Shown in pieces: positions 22,511 to 33,704 of a stretch of DNA of 64,000 bases. Source of the DNA: Dichetophora obliterata (taxonomy: Eukaryota > Arthropoda > Insecta > Diptera > Sciomyzidae); contig OY986439.1 of the NCBI GenBank assembly GCA_963920525.1, positions 30,452,319 to 30,516,318 of the forward strand, read 5' to 3'. The position numbers were made by a program, and so were the translations under genes. How positions within the stretch are numbered: the stretch's first letter is position 1; every line of letters starts with the position of its first letter. The notes under the pieces are model-generated. The model worked only from the letters and a program-made list of their open reading frames with translations, was not told the DNA's origin and made no database searches.

Positions 22511-24590
22511 CAGAGAACTGCACAAGCCTACTTGAAGTTCAAGCCTTTTCAAGTACTTGAATTCAAGTACGTATCCAAACTTGACAAAGCAAGCTTTAGC
22601 CAGCTTGCAAAAATACTAAACAAATACTAGTCATATCCATGCTTGCTAGTTGGCTTGGCTTGTTTAGACTTACTTTGTCGGGCAGAAAGTTGAAAAGCTT
22701 GAAACGATCGGCAAAAGCTTGTAATTCCAATTATTTGAATTTAAAGTAAGTATGCAAAAAATGCAATGAGCTTGTGTAGAGAACGCTTAAACGTAATAGG
22801 ACTTTTAAGGGTTCTGTGGGCTCCGCGGTTGGCAGTTTTAGGGGGTAGCTGACTTCGGAATTGATGTCACAATTTAAAATTCAAGATGGCGGATAGAGTT
22901 GCAACATAGATTTTTTTTGTATTTTTGCGAATTTTTGTAATTTTGAAATTTTGCCAACGGGTTTAATTTCGAATCTAATGTCATAGTTTTAAACTTTAAG
23001 ATGGATGTTAGGATTGCCACCTAAGTTTTTACCACAGTATTGCCACCTAGTAAAATGTATTTTTAAGAATGTTAAACATCGTTTAACAAGGTTAAGGGGT
23101 CATTGATTTAAAATCTGAAGTCAAAATTTTAAAATTCAATATGGTGGATAGGGTTGCCACCTGAATTTTTATTTCTACAAATTCGGTGCTGGCGCGAACA
23201 CTAGGCAAAAAATGGGTCGCTGAATCCGAATCCGTTGTCAGAATGTCAAAATTATGAAATTTCTGTATAATAGAGTTGCCACCTAAGAATATACCCATAT
23301 TTTTAAGAGTTTTCAACATAATATTACAGTGTTAAGGGGTCGCTGATTTCGAATATAAAGTTAGAATTTGAAATTTCAATATGGCTGATAGGGTTGCCAC
23401 CTAATTTTTTTATTTTTACGAATTCGGTGCTAGCGCGAACACTATGTAAAAATCGGTCGCTGAATCCGAATCCGTTGTCAGAATTTTAAATTATGTAAAT
23501 AATAGGGTTCCCACCCATAAACCGTATTGATTTTTAAAATTATGACTTCAGATTCGAAAAAAGCGACCCCCTAAAACTGTTAAATGATGTTTAAAACTTT
23601 TAAAAACACACATTATTAGGTGGCAGCCCTACTATACAAAAATGTCATAATAATGAAATTCTGAAAACGTATTCGGTTTCAGCCGAAAAAATTTAGGTGG
23701 CAACCCTAAATCCACCACATTGAATGTTAAAATTTTGACTTCAGATTCGAAATTAGCGACCCCCTAACACTGTTAAATGATGTTTAAAACTCTTAAAAAC
23801 AGATATTATTATTTGGCAACCCTGTTATGCAAAAATTTCATAATTTTGAAATTCTGACAACGGATTCGGATTCAGCGACCCATTTTTACCTAGTATTCGC
23901 GCCAGCACCGTATTCGTAAAAACAAAAAATGTAGCTGGCAACCCTATCCACCATATTGAATTTTAAAATTTTGATTTCAGATTGGAAATCAGCGACCCCC
24001 TAACACTGTTAAATGATGTTTAACATTCTTAAAAATACATTTTACTAGGTGCCAATACTGTGGATAAAATTTAGGTGGCAACATTAACCTAGATCTTAAA
24101 TTTTAAAACTGTGACATTAGATTCGAAATCAAATTCATCGTTAGAATTTAAAAATTACAAGAATTCGCAAAAATACGAGAAAATGTAGGTGGCAACTCTA
24201 TCCGCCATATTGAATTTTAAATTTTGACACAGTTCCGAAATCAGCTACCCTCTAAAACTGCCAGCTACGGAGTCCACAGAACTTTTAATAGTCCTAATAC
24301 GCTTAAGCTTTTCCTACAAAAGCTGATTGAAATTTTTGGATACTTGCTTTAATTGAATACTTGCCTTCAATTTCAAGCTTTTTGCCGAAGTCATCAAGTT
24401 TTCCTTTACTTGGGACTTCGTGCCGTACGCTTGTAAGCTAGCATAATTGCAAGTCGCAAGCTGTCGTGGGCTTATTTATATTCCAGTTCAAGTTATTCTT
24501 GATTAAAAATTGTCAAGCTCAAGCAAGCTTCAACTTGTATTTTAAGCAATTACTTGAAATAGACTTCAAGTAGGCTTATGCAGTTCTCTG
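22511..24590. mobile_element. hobo-ended foldback element, arm-only copy
   Basis: It starts CAGAGAACTGCACAAGCCTA and ends with the inverted TAGGCTTATGCAGTTCTCTG, with a perfect 8-bp duplication ATGCCGAC (22503-22510 and 24591-24598). The sequence is almost entirely two inverted arms of about 1 kb. They use the same AAGCTTG subterminal words and the same 'ggttgccacct', 'gaatccgaatccgttgtcag' and 'cagcgacccc' modules as the element at 1421-7699, and there is no gene. It is a non-autonomous relative, inserted in the last large intron of the Zdhhc8-like gene. Confidence 0.85.
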
Positions 24591-24598
24591 ATGCCGAC

Positions 24599-25356
24599 AC
24601 CAAAGAATTCTAATGGATCAAAGACAGCTCTGTGCTTAAATAATTTTTCTTTATGATTCTATAGAGCTTTTAAATGTTTTTTGTAATAAAAAAAATTATT
24701 CATCTTTGAATTTGTGTCGATCTTACATTAAGTTTTTCATTCTTCTGGGGTAGCTCATAACCGAAGACAAATTTTTTTTAAGCAAAAAAATAAGGTTTTA
24801 GGTAATCGTTCATAATTTTTTGTTTTTAACTAAATCGATAAGGTATTTTTCTTACTTTTTTAAAAAGTAAGCTAAAAGAATTAAATTTCATTTGATGCAA
24901 CAACCATGGAAAAATATTAAGCACAGACATTTTTATGTCGATTTAAATAAACATGGCTCATTACCGGATACATTCTCCTACATATAAAATTTTTCAGTGT
25001 ACAGATAATTTTCCAACTCACATTTTCGGCCAAATACGCTGTAAGAACCCTCCAGAGAAAAACAGAATGCTTCCATCTAAAAATGTTAAAGAAAAATTCC
25101 CCACAGTATCTTTTGGAAGCTTAAGGGTAGTTTTGTATTTATGTTGTTTCCAAACCGCTTACCTCTTATAAAAATTGGAAGACTTACATATGGAAGTAAC
25201 ATCATATCTTTTGGAATTATATTGGTTATTTTGAACTTTTGTTGTTTCCAAACCGCTTTTTTAAGAATGCATGTGGGAACTTTTACTTATTGTTAAGCAA
25301 TGACAACAGAAAATATTAATATCATTGTTTCCGTTTTTTAAAAAAAATGTTTTACT
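24599..25356. other. Intron sequence, no feature recognised
   Basis: AT-rich. A short repeated word, 'gttgtttccaaaccgctt', occurs at about 25142 and 25240. Confidence 0.5.
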
Positions 25357-25430
25357 GGGCGGCTTCGATAGTCTAGTGTTAGCGCGCTTGACTTTCGCTC
25401 AGGGATCCCGGGTTCGAATCCTGGCCGGGC
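25357..25430 (+). repeat. tRNA-Glu-like sequence (SINE head or tRNA pseudogene)
   Basis: An A box (TAGTCTAGTGTTAG), a B box (GGTTCGAATCC) and an anticodon arm with loop CTTTCGC (anticodon TTC, Glu) are recognisable. The acceptor stem GGGCGGC / GCCGGGC pairs at only 5 of 7 positions. The sequence after it holds two direct copies of 'ggagaggaatgtttcc'. I read it as a SINE head or a decayed tRNA copy rather than a working gene. Confidence 0.55.
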
Positions 25431-25522
25431 ATTTTCATAACAAGGGAGAGGAATGTTTCCACACTAATTTTCAGAACAGAGGAGAGGAATGTTTCCCTCT
25501 AGTGACATGCTATGTAAAATAA

Positions 25523-26326
25523 AGCAATGGAGTGTGCAACGAAGGTGAATGCTTCCTACATTCCATGGAATGTCTTCTGGTTACATCCGGGAATGCTCAC
25601 ATCCGGGAATGTAAGTAGTTGTTTTTTTTGGGAAAAACATATAATTATGTGGGTGTGCCTTCTAAAGGGCTAGGATACTTCATCGATTGTTTCTTTGTTT
25701 ATTATTACTTACAATCTGGTCACTTTTAAGGTTTGAACGATCAAAATCTTCTTTGTGAAGAAAAAATGTCTTGAATAACTAGAGCTTTTACTTGCGTTAA
25801 GTCAAAGATTTTGGATCTAAAATGTATTTACATACTGAAATTTTTATTTCTTGCTATTTTTTGCTCATACATTCTCTCGCGAATGATTGAAATAATGAAT
25901 GCAGATGTCACTTAAGCTCAAGACTAATTACATATTTTGATAAAACTCATTTAAAGCTTAACTGTAAATTTCAGAAAAGCTAATATACCAGGAATGTGAC
26001 GCATGTCTGCACCCAAATGGTCTGCACCAGCGGAGATTTGGTGCAGATGCTTCGCTGATTCGCATGAGAATGCAGATATCCATCACATCTCTCGAATATA
26101 TCAAACAGAAGGAGTATCGTTTCATCATTTTGATTAAAATTTTGAAGTCATAAAAACTTATGATAATGAAATTCATCAACTTGCAAATTTTAACGACAAA
26201 GACAATGATGATTTCATTCATTACGAGAGAACACGATTTTTTATTTTTCGACAATTAATTCTAAAAGCAAAAAAAAAAAAAACAATATCAAATGCACATC
26301 AATATGCACAGCAAAAACAATAAATT
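25523..26326. other. Intron or 3' flank of the nested ORF
   Basis: No gene is apparent. A possible minus-strand AATAAA for the nested ORF lies just below its stop (plus-strand TTTATT is not adjacent, but AT-rich signals are plentiful). Repeated words 'cacatccgggaatg' lie near 25580-25612. Confidence 0.4.
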
Positions 26327-27283
26327 TCAAATGTCTATGTAAAGTTTTTGAATAAAATTGACTAAGCCGCTGGGCGCCTGAGTCAAAAGAAATCGTATAA
26401 CGTGATGTAGAAAAACAATGGTGCCATAAAGTAAACTAAATGTGGCGACTACCGGCAGCAACAACAATTTCGTTCGCAAACCAAAATGCGAATTATCCTC
26501 AAAGTTGAAGAAATCAAAGATTGAGATACTGCCAAGCAGTGCAATGCGCAGTTGTAGAACCTGACTCTGGAACCAGCCAAAGTAGAGCTGCAAGTATTGT
26601 AGCGTTTTCGATATGATGAGTCCCACGATCAGACCCAGCAACATGATGAAGTCCATTTTGCCCGAATTTAGCCAGTTGCCAGTATTTGGTAGACTTTTAT
26701 AGGAATCATTGGGATTGAGGCTGTGATCATGTGTGGTGGCATCATTATCCATGAAAGTGGAAGACTTTTTTTGGTGCAAATTATAATACGATGGAATTTC
26801 GTTGAAGGAATGTGTCGACATTTTGGAATGCATTGATTCGGAGTGCGGTGAGCGCTGGTACTTTGATGCTGGACGACTTGAGCTGTTAGTATTATCGCTG
26901 TCATCGCTTTCATCGTCCTTGTCGTTCTGCTGCTGCTGCTGCTGCTGCTGCTGCATCTGTGGAGATGAGTAGAGTTTGTAGTTCAACGAGGATTTATTGT
27001 CCATAATTGTTTTGCCGATGGTGCGCCAACTGTGCTTGCTGCTTTTAACGCCCAAATACTCGCTACTTTGACCACTGCCACCAACTGGTAAAAAGCTGCG
27101 CCGCTGATCACTGCCATCGCCAGCGGGTGGTTTATTCCATTTGAAGTTCATGTGTGTTGTGGTAGGAATATCACTGCGCTTGTGCAGATGTTTTTGTAGA
27201 GAATTTTCTTTTTGTAAACTCTGTTCATCGGGTTGCTCGGAGAGAGCAGCGGTGAATTGAAACATTTCTCTTTGCGAATTCAT
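26327..27283 (-). CDS. Unrecognised two-membrane-segment protein: nested gene or alternative last exon
   Basis: A 318-codon ORF on the same strand as the host gene, ending with TGA at 26327. I do not recognise it. Residues 1-205 are polar, with a run of nine Gln, then an acidic Asp/Ser stretch, and many Ser/His. After about residue 210 come two hydrophobic segments (FIMLLGLIVGLIISKTL; LLLLPVVATFSLLYGTIVFL) with a further hydrophobic stretch between them and a short basic/hydrophobic end (FIQKLYIDI). Codon use looks like real coding sequence. Upstream, a possible acceptor (ACGCAG at 27309) continues the frame without a stop and fits the phase of the host exon ending at 33466. A separate 5' leader with a donor near 27413 is also possible. 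Confidence 0.7.
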   Translation of the reverse strand: MNSQREMFQFTAALSEQPDEQSLQKENSLQKHLHKRSDIPTTTHMNFKWNKPPAGDGSDQRRSFLPVGGSGQSSEYLGVKSSKHSWRTIGKTIMDNKSSLNYKLYSSPQMQQQQQQQQQNDKDDESDDSDNTNSSSRPASKYQRSPHSESMHSKMSTHSFNEIPSYYNLHQKKSSTFMDNDATTHDHSLNPNDSYKSLPNTGNWLNSGKMDFIMLLGLIVGLIISKTLQYLQLYFGWFQSQVLQLRIALLGSISIFDFFNFEDNSHFGLRTKLLLLPVVATFSLLYGTIVFLHHVIRFLLTQAPSGLVNFIQKLYIDI

Positions 27284-27308
27284 TCGAAGGCGTGCGAGGT
27301 GAGTGAGG

Positions 27309-27310
27309 CT
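27309..27310 (-). other. Candidate splice acceptor before the nested ORF
   Basis: Minus-strand 'tatataacgcag' precedes C-CTC-ACT-CAC. If joined to a phase-2 'AG' donor, the frame runs through SLTHLARLR into the MNSQ start with no stop. The upstream tract is not strongly pyrimidine-rich, so the site is only a candidate. Confidence 0.35.
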
Positions 27311-27413
27311 GCGTTATATAAATTTTTTTCCTATCTTTAAAACTTTTATAAGATTTAATTAAAAAAATTTTGATTAGAAAAGTAAAATTTCTAGTTTTTG
27401 AATTTTGTTTCTT

Positions 27414-28191
27414 ACTGAGCAAACGATCGCCTATTGGGTTCGCATTTGAAAAGCACACAAGTTTAATTGGGTGAAACAAATAAAAAAAAAACTGTTTATA
27501 ATTACAAGATTATAAAGAAAATCTTTTGGTCATATCTATTAATTGTGCTAGGCTCATTGTGTTCAAGGAATTCCTGGATTAACCATTACAAGCAAAATAA
27601 TTTGCAAGTGAACAATATCGATTTAATGTGGCTTAGTTAATTGAAAAGTGAAGTTTTTGATAGACTTAATTAAAACAAAACATTTACTCATCAGCGCGAA
27701 TAAAAAAACCAACTTTATGTTGAGCTTTTGGCAAAGTTTACATTGTAGTTTACGTTTTCGTAATGTAAACTGCAACAGATGACAGCAAAAATTTCAAATC
27801 AATTTGTAATGTATGCAGATAAATAATTGGTTTTTATTTTGAGCTGATAAAAAAACAATAAAATATATCATAGCTAATCATCTTTTGCATGTTATTTAAA
27901 TTGTTTTAATTTGCTTGAATTTATGAATATTAAGTTGAATGCAATGAATTTTAAGACAATCTTGACGAAATCTTGTATTTTTTTTTTCTTAAATGTAATA
28001 AAAAATGAATTGAATGGTTTTGAATGAGTTCCATCAAACACCATAACTCTTTAATTACAGGCAATAAACAATGATTAAAATAATAAAGAAAGAGAGCGAA
28101 TAGAAAAAACAAAACAAGAAACTATTTTTTAGATAATAAAATTAAGTTATTAATTCAACCAAATACGAAAGATGAACAAAAAAAAACTCAC
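27414..28191. other. Intron sequence, no feature recognised
   Basis: Contains a possible donor for a nested-gene leader (TTTGCTCA|GTAAGA, near 27413 on the minus strand). Otherwise AT-rich and featureless. Confidence 0.4.
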
Positions 28192-28308
28192 CTCCGAATA
28201 TGTTGTAAACAAGAAGTAGCAGTAGAAGAACAAGTAAGTAGAAGTAGAAGCGGAAGAGTATTTCGAGAAAGGTGGAAGTGGTGAGGAGTTTGAGCCACAC
28301 CACACGCG
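28192..28308 (-). CDS. Candidate cassette exon of the Zdhhc8-like gene
   Basis: 117 bp (39 codons) lies between a possible acceptor (CAACTTCCAACTCTGAG) and a strong donor (CGGAG|GTGAGT). It is open in the phase required by its neighbours: it would start by completing an AG|C Ser codon and end AG|, exactly like the exon at 33466-33633. The predicted peptide (ACGVAQTPHHFHL then a Leu/Ser/Thr-rich part ending QHIRR) is odd, and I know no homologue. Symmetric phase and a good donor are the only support. Confidence 0.25.
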
Positions 28309-29404
28309 CTCAGAGTTGGAAGTTGATAGTTTAACATAACATTAGTCAGAATTGGTATCAGATTGATTTGAGTAAAAACTATCATCATATTAAAAATAAA
28401 TAAAATTAGAATAAGTTTAAGTGTAAAGAGAGAAAGAAAAAAATAAATGAATAAAAAAAAAATAAATTATATTGCAAAAAGAAGTAAAAATAATTGTTTT
28501 TATTACTTTTAGATTGATTTAGCACATTAGATGGATGAATATGCAATTGGTGCCTAGAAGTATGTACATTTCTAACTTCGAAATAAGTCAAGTGTGGAAA
28601 CTTATTTAACAGGAAAACAAAATTTACAAAAGACTCACTTATTTATTAGATTATAATAAATATGCCCTCTATTGAAGGTTTTTTTAACGCGATAGAAAGA
28701 ATAGGAAAAACAGAGTTTGCAAAGCTTGGCGTTAATCATTCATGATAAACCTAAAAACTTTTTAAAATGAGGAACTGCGTTGTGAAACGTTTTGAAGTTG
28801 AGTATCTTTGCTAAAAAATACCTTAAAATACATATTTAAATCTACTTTTAGAACCAAAAAGTTTTTTCAATTCCAAAATAAAATATCAAAAATGTCTTTT
28901 CGATTATCTTGAATCTAACATAAGCTAAGATAAGAGAGGTCAACATTGTAGGAGTATTTTATGGCAACTTTTGATCACTGTTTTTTTTCCAATGGCAACT
29001 TTTTATTACTAACCCGCATTGATCTAGAACAATCGTTCACCTCTTATGAGCAAGAAACACTATATTTAAATATTTCTTAAACACATACATATTAAAAGTT
29101 ATTTTTAAAGATTTAGCAGCAGTTCGAAATTTATCGAAGAGCAAAATCCTTCGCGCCCAGTTGCTTAAAATGTTGTAAGTTCTCACTTTTTTCATCCCGC
29201 TTTATAGCAAAAATCTCATCTCATATAATTCACTACGCTTTAATATACATATTTCGCGCTATAAATACGAAATAAAATAACTAGTTTTTGTTCAAATCTT
29301 TAACTGTTGAAAAAGTGAATTTGTGTTATTTTATTTTTATATTATTTTTTTTCAATAAATGTTTAAAAACAATTTTAATTCATTTTCAAAAAAAATTCTG
29401 CAAC
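28309..29404. other. Intron sequence, no feature recognised
   Basis: AT-rich. A small pair of 'atggcaacttttgatcac' / 'atggcaactttttatta' words lies near 28960-29010. Confidence 0.45.
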
Positions 29405-29940
29405 ATCCCGCCAGTACCAAAAGTATCAATTGGCCAATTCACGCTAGCTACTTCAATAGTTCAATACGCTCTACATACTTTTTTTACCCAAGGTAATGCA
29501 ATAATGGGTCAGTTCAATCAACTTCCATCTCGTTTGTTTGTTGTTTATGTTTTTAACGTCTTGACTGACTCATAAAATTTATTCTGACGAACTCATACTT
29601 CGAAGTGACTTTTTCGAGAAAACATGACATATAAAACTTTTTAGTTTCGTTGAGCAACATAAATAAAATATCGGGATGAAAAAATATAAATATATTGAAT
29701 AAATAATATCAGTCACTCTGCCTTGTTTTTTTTTTTTGTTTCAATAATACTAGGGTAAAAGCTAGCTCTTCATGACTGGTGAAGTAACTAGGGAATGGGT
29801 GTGTAAAAGGTAGCAATTGACCCCTTCCTTAACATGCTCGTGTAAAATTCGCCAGTTGAATACAAAGAAGGTAGGTTGAATTGGAACTAGTACTGGCTAC
29901 TAAGGGGCTAGTGAAATCACCAGTTGTGTACTAGTGTCAT
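29405..29940 (+). mobile_element. MITE-like family, copy A
   Basis: It starts at CCCGCCAGTACCAAAAGTAT, continues with CACGCTAGCTACTTCAATAG, and ends near GGGGCTAGTGAAATCACCAG, then TTGTGTACTAGTG. The reverse complement of 49908-50405 carries the same landmarks in the same order: CCCGCCAGTATCGAGAGTAT, AAGCTACTTCAAAAG, the AACATGACAaaaag-type interior, GACTAGCAAAATCGCTAG and TTTGTACTAGTTT. The two copies lie in different introns in opposite orientation. Confidence 0.65.
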
Positions 29941-30200
29941 TAACTGCAGGGATTTTTCTATTTACTACATTAACGTTTAAGGCAAACATGTCCAAGTAGT
30001 TTCCCGATTGGCCCACGTGATCCTTCATACGAACTTATTTTTAACTTAATTTTGTCTTTGCGCTAAGTCAAAAACAAAGAACACCTGCACAAAACAACAA
30101 CACAAACTGCAATCGTTCACTGTTCAGGACATTTTTCAACGCGCTTTACACATATAAAAAAACACATACTCAACGATGTCGATGCTTAAGGGCGTTTTTA

Positions 30201-31210
30201 TACTGGCGACCAGTTGCTTTGCCGAGCCGAGCTGAAAGCGCTGAGTGCGCGCTTACCGCCGCTGACTTGCTAATGATTTTTGACTATTTTGAGTTTTCTG
30301 TATATATTACGTTTCTTTTTTTTTTATTTTCGCAAATCGAAGCATTAAAAAAGTCACGTGATTTTGTGTGTGCTTTTTGCTTTCCTCAAACCAGCGCACA
30401 ACACGAAAAAAGTTAAAAATGCGAAAAAACGATGCTAAAACGAACTTTAAGCCACTGTAAGTCGCTGACTTGTTGCAGCTGGTTTTTGAATATTTTGATT
30501 TTGTTTGTATATATTACTTTTTTATTTTTATTTTTGCAATCGAAGCATCAAACAAGTCACGTGCTTTCGTGTTTGCTTCTTGCTTTACTCAAATCAGCGG
30601 ACAACAAGTCAAGAGACGAAAATGCGAAAAACTATGCTGAAACGCACTTTAAGCCACTGATAGTCGCTTTAAGTCACTTGCTGTTCCAGATTGTTTCGAC
30701 TTATTTGCAATTGTTTAGGCTTTTTTTTGCCTTGTTGCTGCGTTTTTATTTCGAATTGTTTTTTTAGATAGAACAGGAAAAATAACAACATAAAAAATAG
30801 TAGGAAAAGTCAATCAGCTGAATAAGCAACTACTGATTACTTATTTTAATTTTTTCAGCCACTTGCTCTTGATCATAAGAAAAAACGAAAAAAAAGGCGC
30901 AACAGCAAAAAAAAAAAATAGGTATATATGTATGTATTTTATTGGAGTTTTCCTTGTTTCTCTACCTTTTTTACGCTATTTGCTGAAAATAATAAGTAAG
31001 CATCCTGTAAAATAAAGCTGAGCCCATGGAAACCGTTCGAGCGAGGGAGAAAGCAACAATCGACATTCTGAATACCAGCGCACAATTCGCTTTAAGTGGC
31101 TTGTTCGGCTGGCACTACACGAACTTTGAGCTTATTTCATATGATTGTATGTGCAGCGTTTTTCAGCTTTCCCTTTCGGTTCGGCTCGGCAAAGCAACAA
31201 GTCGCCAATT
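30201..31210. mobile_element. Inverted-repeat element with an internal 190-bp duplication
   Basis: The left end has GGCGACCAGTTGCTTTGCCG then AGCCGAGCTGAAAGCG. The right end has the inverted GCTTTCCCTTTCGGTTCGGC then TCGGCAAAGCAACAAGTCGCC. The interior has two direct units of about 200 bp (about 30258-30460 and 30462-30665) sharing 'gcatcaaacaagtcacgtg', 'gatgctaaaacg' and 'ctttaagccactg'. ORFs over it are short and unrecognised. Confidence 0.6.
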
Positions 31211-31521
31211 TCGTAATTTTTTTTACCTTTTTTGAATGTATATTAGATAGCCTTTCTGGTACATTCAATAGTGGGGAACGAAATGTATGGAAGCAAAAAA
31301 TCTTTACTTTTTGAAAAACTATCTTCAAAAACTAACTTAACGTGTGAAAGTTGTTTGTTTTACGTTAAAACTGTTAAGGGCATTTTTGTAGAGAATTATC
31401 TGATGCAAAATTTTGTTCTGAGCATATTTTCTGTCCTACAAAGACGAGCGGATATATAAGCAGCAAATGACCGATTTCGGTGATCTTTGAACCTAAATAT
31501 CTTCTAGCGCATGCATGGAAA

Positions 31522-32680
31522 GGTTCAGCGAAATAACGCCCAATGAAATAACGCCCAAAATAAAAAATGAAATAAAGTCCAAAAATTTTTCATACAAATT
31601 TGGGCGTTATTTCATAATGAAATAGGCGCAAAATTTTGGGCTTTATTTCATTGACATTGGGCTTTATTTCATTTTTCTATTTTGGACGTTATTTAATTTT
31701 TCTATTTGTGGCGTTACTTCATTATTATTCAGATATAACTATTTTTATGTTAACTATTTGTCATCAAAATGTTAGATCAATTTCAAATTCAATTCAGAAG
31801 TACTGTAGACAGCGAAGCCGGTGTTGGACTTACTGAGGGTTGTAATTCCTAAGCAGCGGCCGAAGGCCGCCTATTAAAAAGAGAATTATATCCAGAAGTA
31901 CTGTAAAACGAAAAAAGGGCATGCCCGTATAAATCCCAAATGGTTTTTTCATTTATGATATAACGATTTGTCCTTATACGAAATGTGGTTTTGAAATTCC
32001 GTACAAGGGAAAACCATTTTATCGGCCAAATATCATTTTATGTGGTGGGGCAATATTTCATATAAAAAAAAATATCCCGAATTTGGGCTCATATTTAATT
32101 TTTCGTTTTGTGTGCATTTTTCCAGAGGTCTAGAGCCTTCCCTGCTTGCTTTATGATCGCGGTCAGAAGAACCACAATTGTTTTTTAATATTCTGAAAAT
32201 TAGGACTTAATTTTTCATTTCCGTTTAGGTTTTTTTTCATAATATACATACAAATGTCAGGTTTTATTTCATCTTTTCTTTAGATCTTATTTCACCAGGA
32301 ATTAGGAGTTATTTCATCTTTCAACGTTAGGACTTATTTCATTTACTGTTAGGAGTTCTTTCATCAGGAGTTATTTGCGGAGCCGGTAAAATTTTCCCAA
32401 TTTTTTCCAAAAAGGTTTTGGGTTTTATTTTATTTTCGGTTTGGGCGTTATTTAATTTTTTTGGGCTTTATTTAATTTTTGATTTTGGGCGCTATTTCAT
32501 TTTTGTAAGCGCAAAATATTTTGGGTCTTATTTCATTTTCAGTTTGGGCGTTATTTAATTTTTTTGGCTTTATTTCATTTATTTTGGGCGTTATTTAATT
32601 TTTTATGCCCAAAATGTTTTGGGCTTTATTTCATTTTTTATTTTGGTCGTTATTTCATTGAGCGTTATTTCCCTGAACCC
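31522..32680. mobile_element. Foldback element built of 'GGGCGTTATTTCATTTT' words
   Basis: The element starts GGTTCAGCGAAATAACGC and ends with the inverted GCGTTATTTCCCTGAACCC. It is flanked by the 8-bp duplication CATGGAAA (31514-31521 and 32681-32688). Its interior is made largely of short imperfect words such as TGGGCGTTATTTCATTTT and TTTTGGGCTTTATTTCATTT, in mostly one orientation on the right and the other on the left. A non-repetitive core lies at about 31800-32150. It is non-coding and sits in the 15.8-kb intron. Confidence 0.8.
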
Positions 32681-32688
32681 CATGGAAA

Positions 32689-33465
32689 CATAGGGAACTC
32701 TTGACAAGTTGTTATTTATGCGTTAATGAATAGGTCTGTATCAAAAAACTTAGCTCCTAATTTTTTTGGATTTCAGAAAGAAAAAAATAAAAAAATATGT
32801 CTGGCAATGAAATATATAAACCCTCGGGCGTAGTCAAAAGATATGTCGCAGAAAATCGAAGTCGTTTAAATCAAAGATTAGCTGCTGCTCAAGAGTACCT
32901 ATTTGCTATGTTATTATCCACATTTTTATTATTTGCCTAAAAGCTTCTGCTAAAAAACAATTAAACCAAAAAATAGATACGAGCTTATTTGTGAATTTTT
33001 ATCAATCCTAAAACTATATTAAAAATTCATTTAAATTGGTCTCTGAATTTAAATATAAGCCTTTAAACCATTATAAGATAAATATATGGATAAGTTCTTC
33101 TTTAAAAAAAAAAACTCAAGAAATTTATTAAATCCTAAAAAACAAGCTTAATCTCTGCAAAGCCTTGCATAATGAACGGTGCAGATGCCACGCGATAGCA
33201 ACAGAAAATCAACACTTAGCAACATATGCATGAGCTAAAAGCTGCTACAACGATTCGAGCTGGGCAGAAAATGATGATTAATTGGTTTATGCAGTTAAAT
33301 TATTTTATTACATTTATTTTTCCAGCTAAGTCCATCTTTTTATTTATATTAAGAAAAATATTTCATTAAAAAAAATGAAAATTTTTTATAAAATTAATAA
33401 TGCTATTTTTCTTTTGGAAAATAAACCAAAGCTGACTTGCTTTATCAGATGAGACAGACACTTAC
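32689..33465. other. Intron sequence, no feature recognised
   Basis: AT-rich, no repeat or ORF of note. Confidence 0.5.
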
Positions 33466-33633
33466 CTTCGGACAGGACTAGCCATGACGAGAGGCGTTGC
33501 CACGCCCAGCGGTTTAATTCGTTGTTGCATGGTGGGTGTGGCATTTGTCCCGCTGCGTGTTTGATTACCCGCATGTGCTGGATGGTCGGGCGAAAGTGCG
33601 TCCGGATTGTAGCCACGTTGAGGTTCCAAGCCA
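33466..33633 (-). CDS. Zdhhc8-like, tail exon
   Basis: The acceptor is 'actttTATTAG' and the donor CGAAG|GTAAGT. It encodes GLEPQRGYNPDALSPDHPAH then a short Thr/Asn linker, then TPTMQQRIKPLGVATPLVMA and SPVRR. These conserved tail blocks match the Drosophila protein as I recall it. The exon enters with the T completing a CG|T Arg codon and leaves with AG, phase 2. Alternative downstream choices (exon at 17395-17627, candidate exon 28192-28308, ORF at 26327) all fit that phase. Confidence 0.9.
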
Positions 33634-33704
33634 CTAATAAAAGAGTGAAAAGATAACGTTTACAATTTGCCCACAATACAGCAGGGTAATTATGAGCTAC
33701 TTAC

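Noticed and set aside
25357..25430. Functional tRNA-Glu gene
   Set aside because: The acceptor stem has two mismatches and the flanks carry repeats. I prefer a SINE head or pseudogene.
30432..30767. 111-codon ORF
   Set aside because: It lies on the duplicated units of an inverted-repeat element and shows no known motif.
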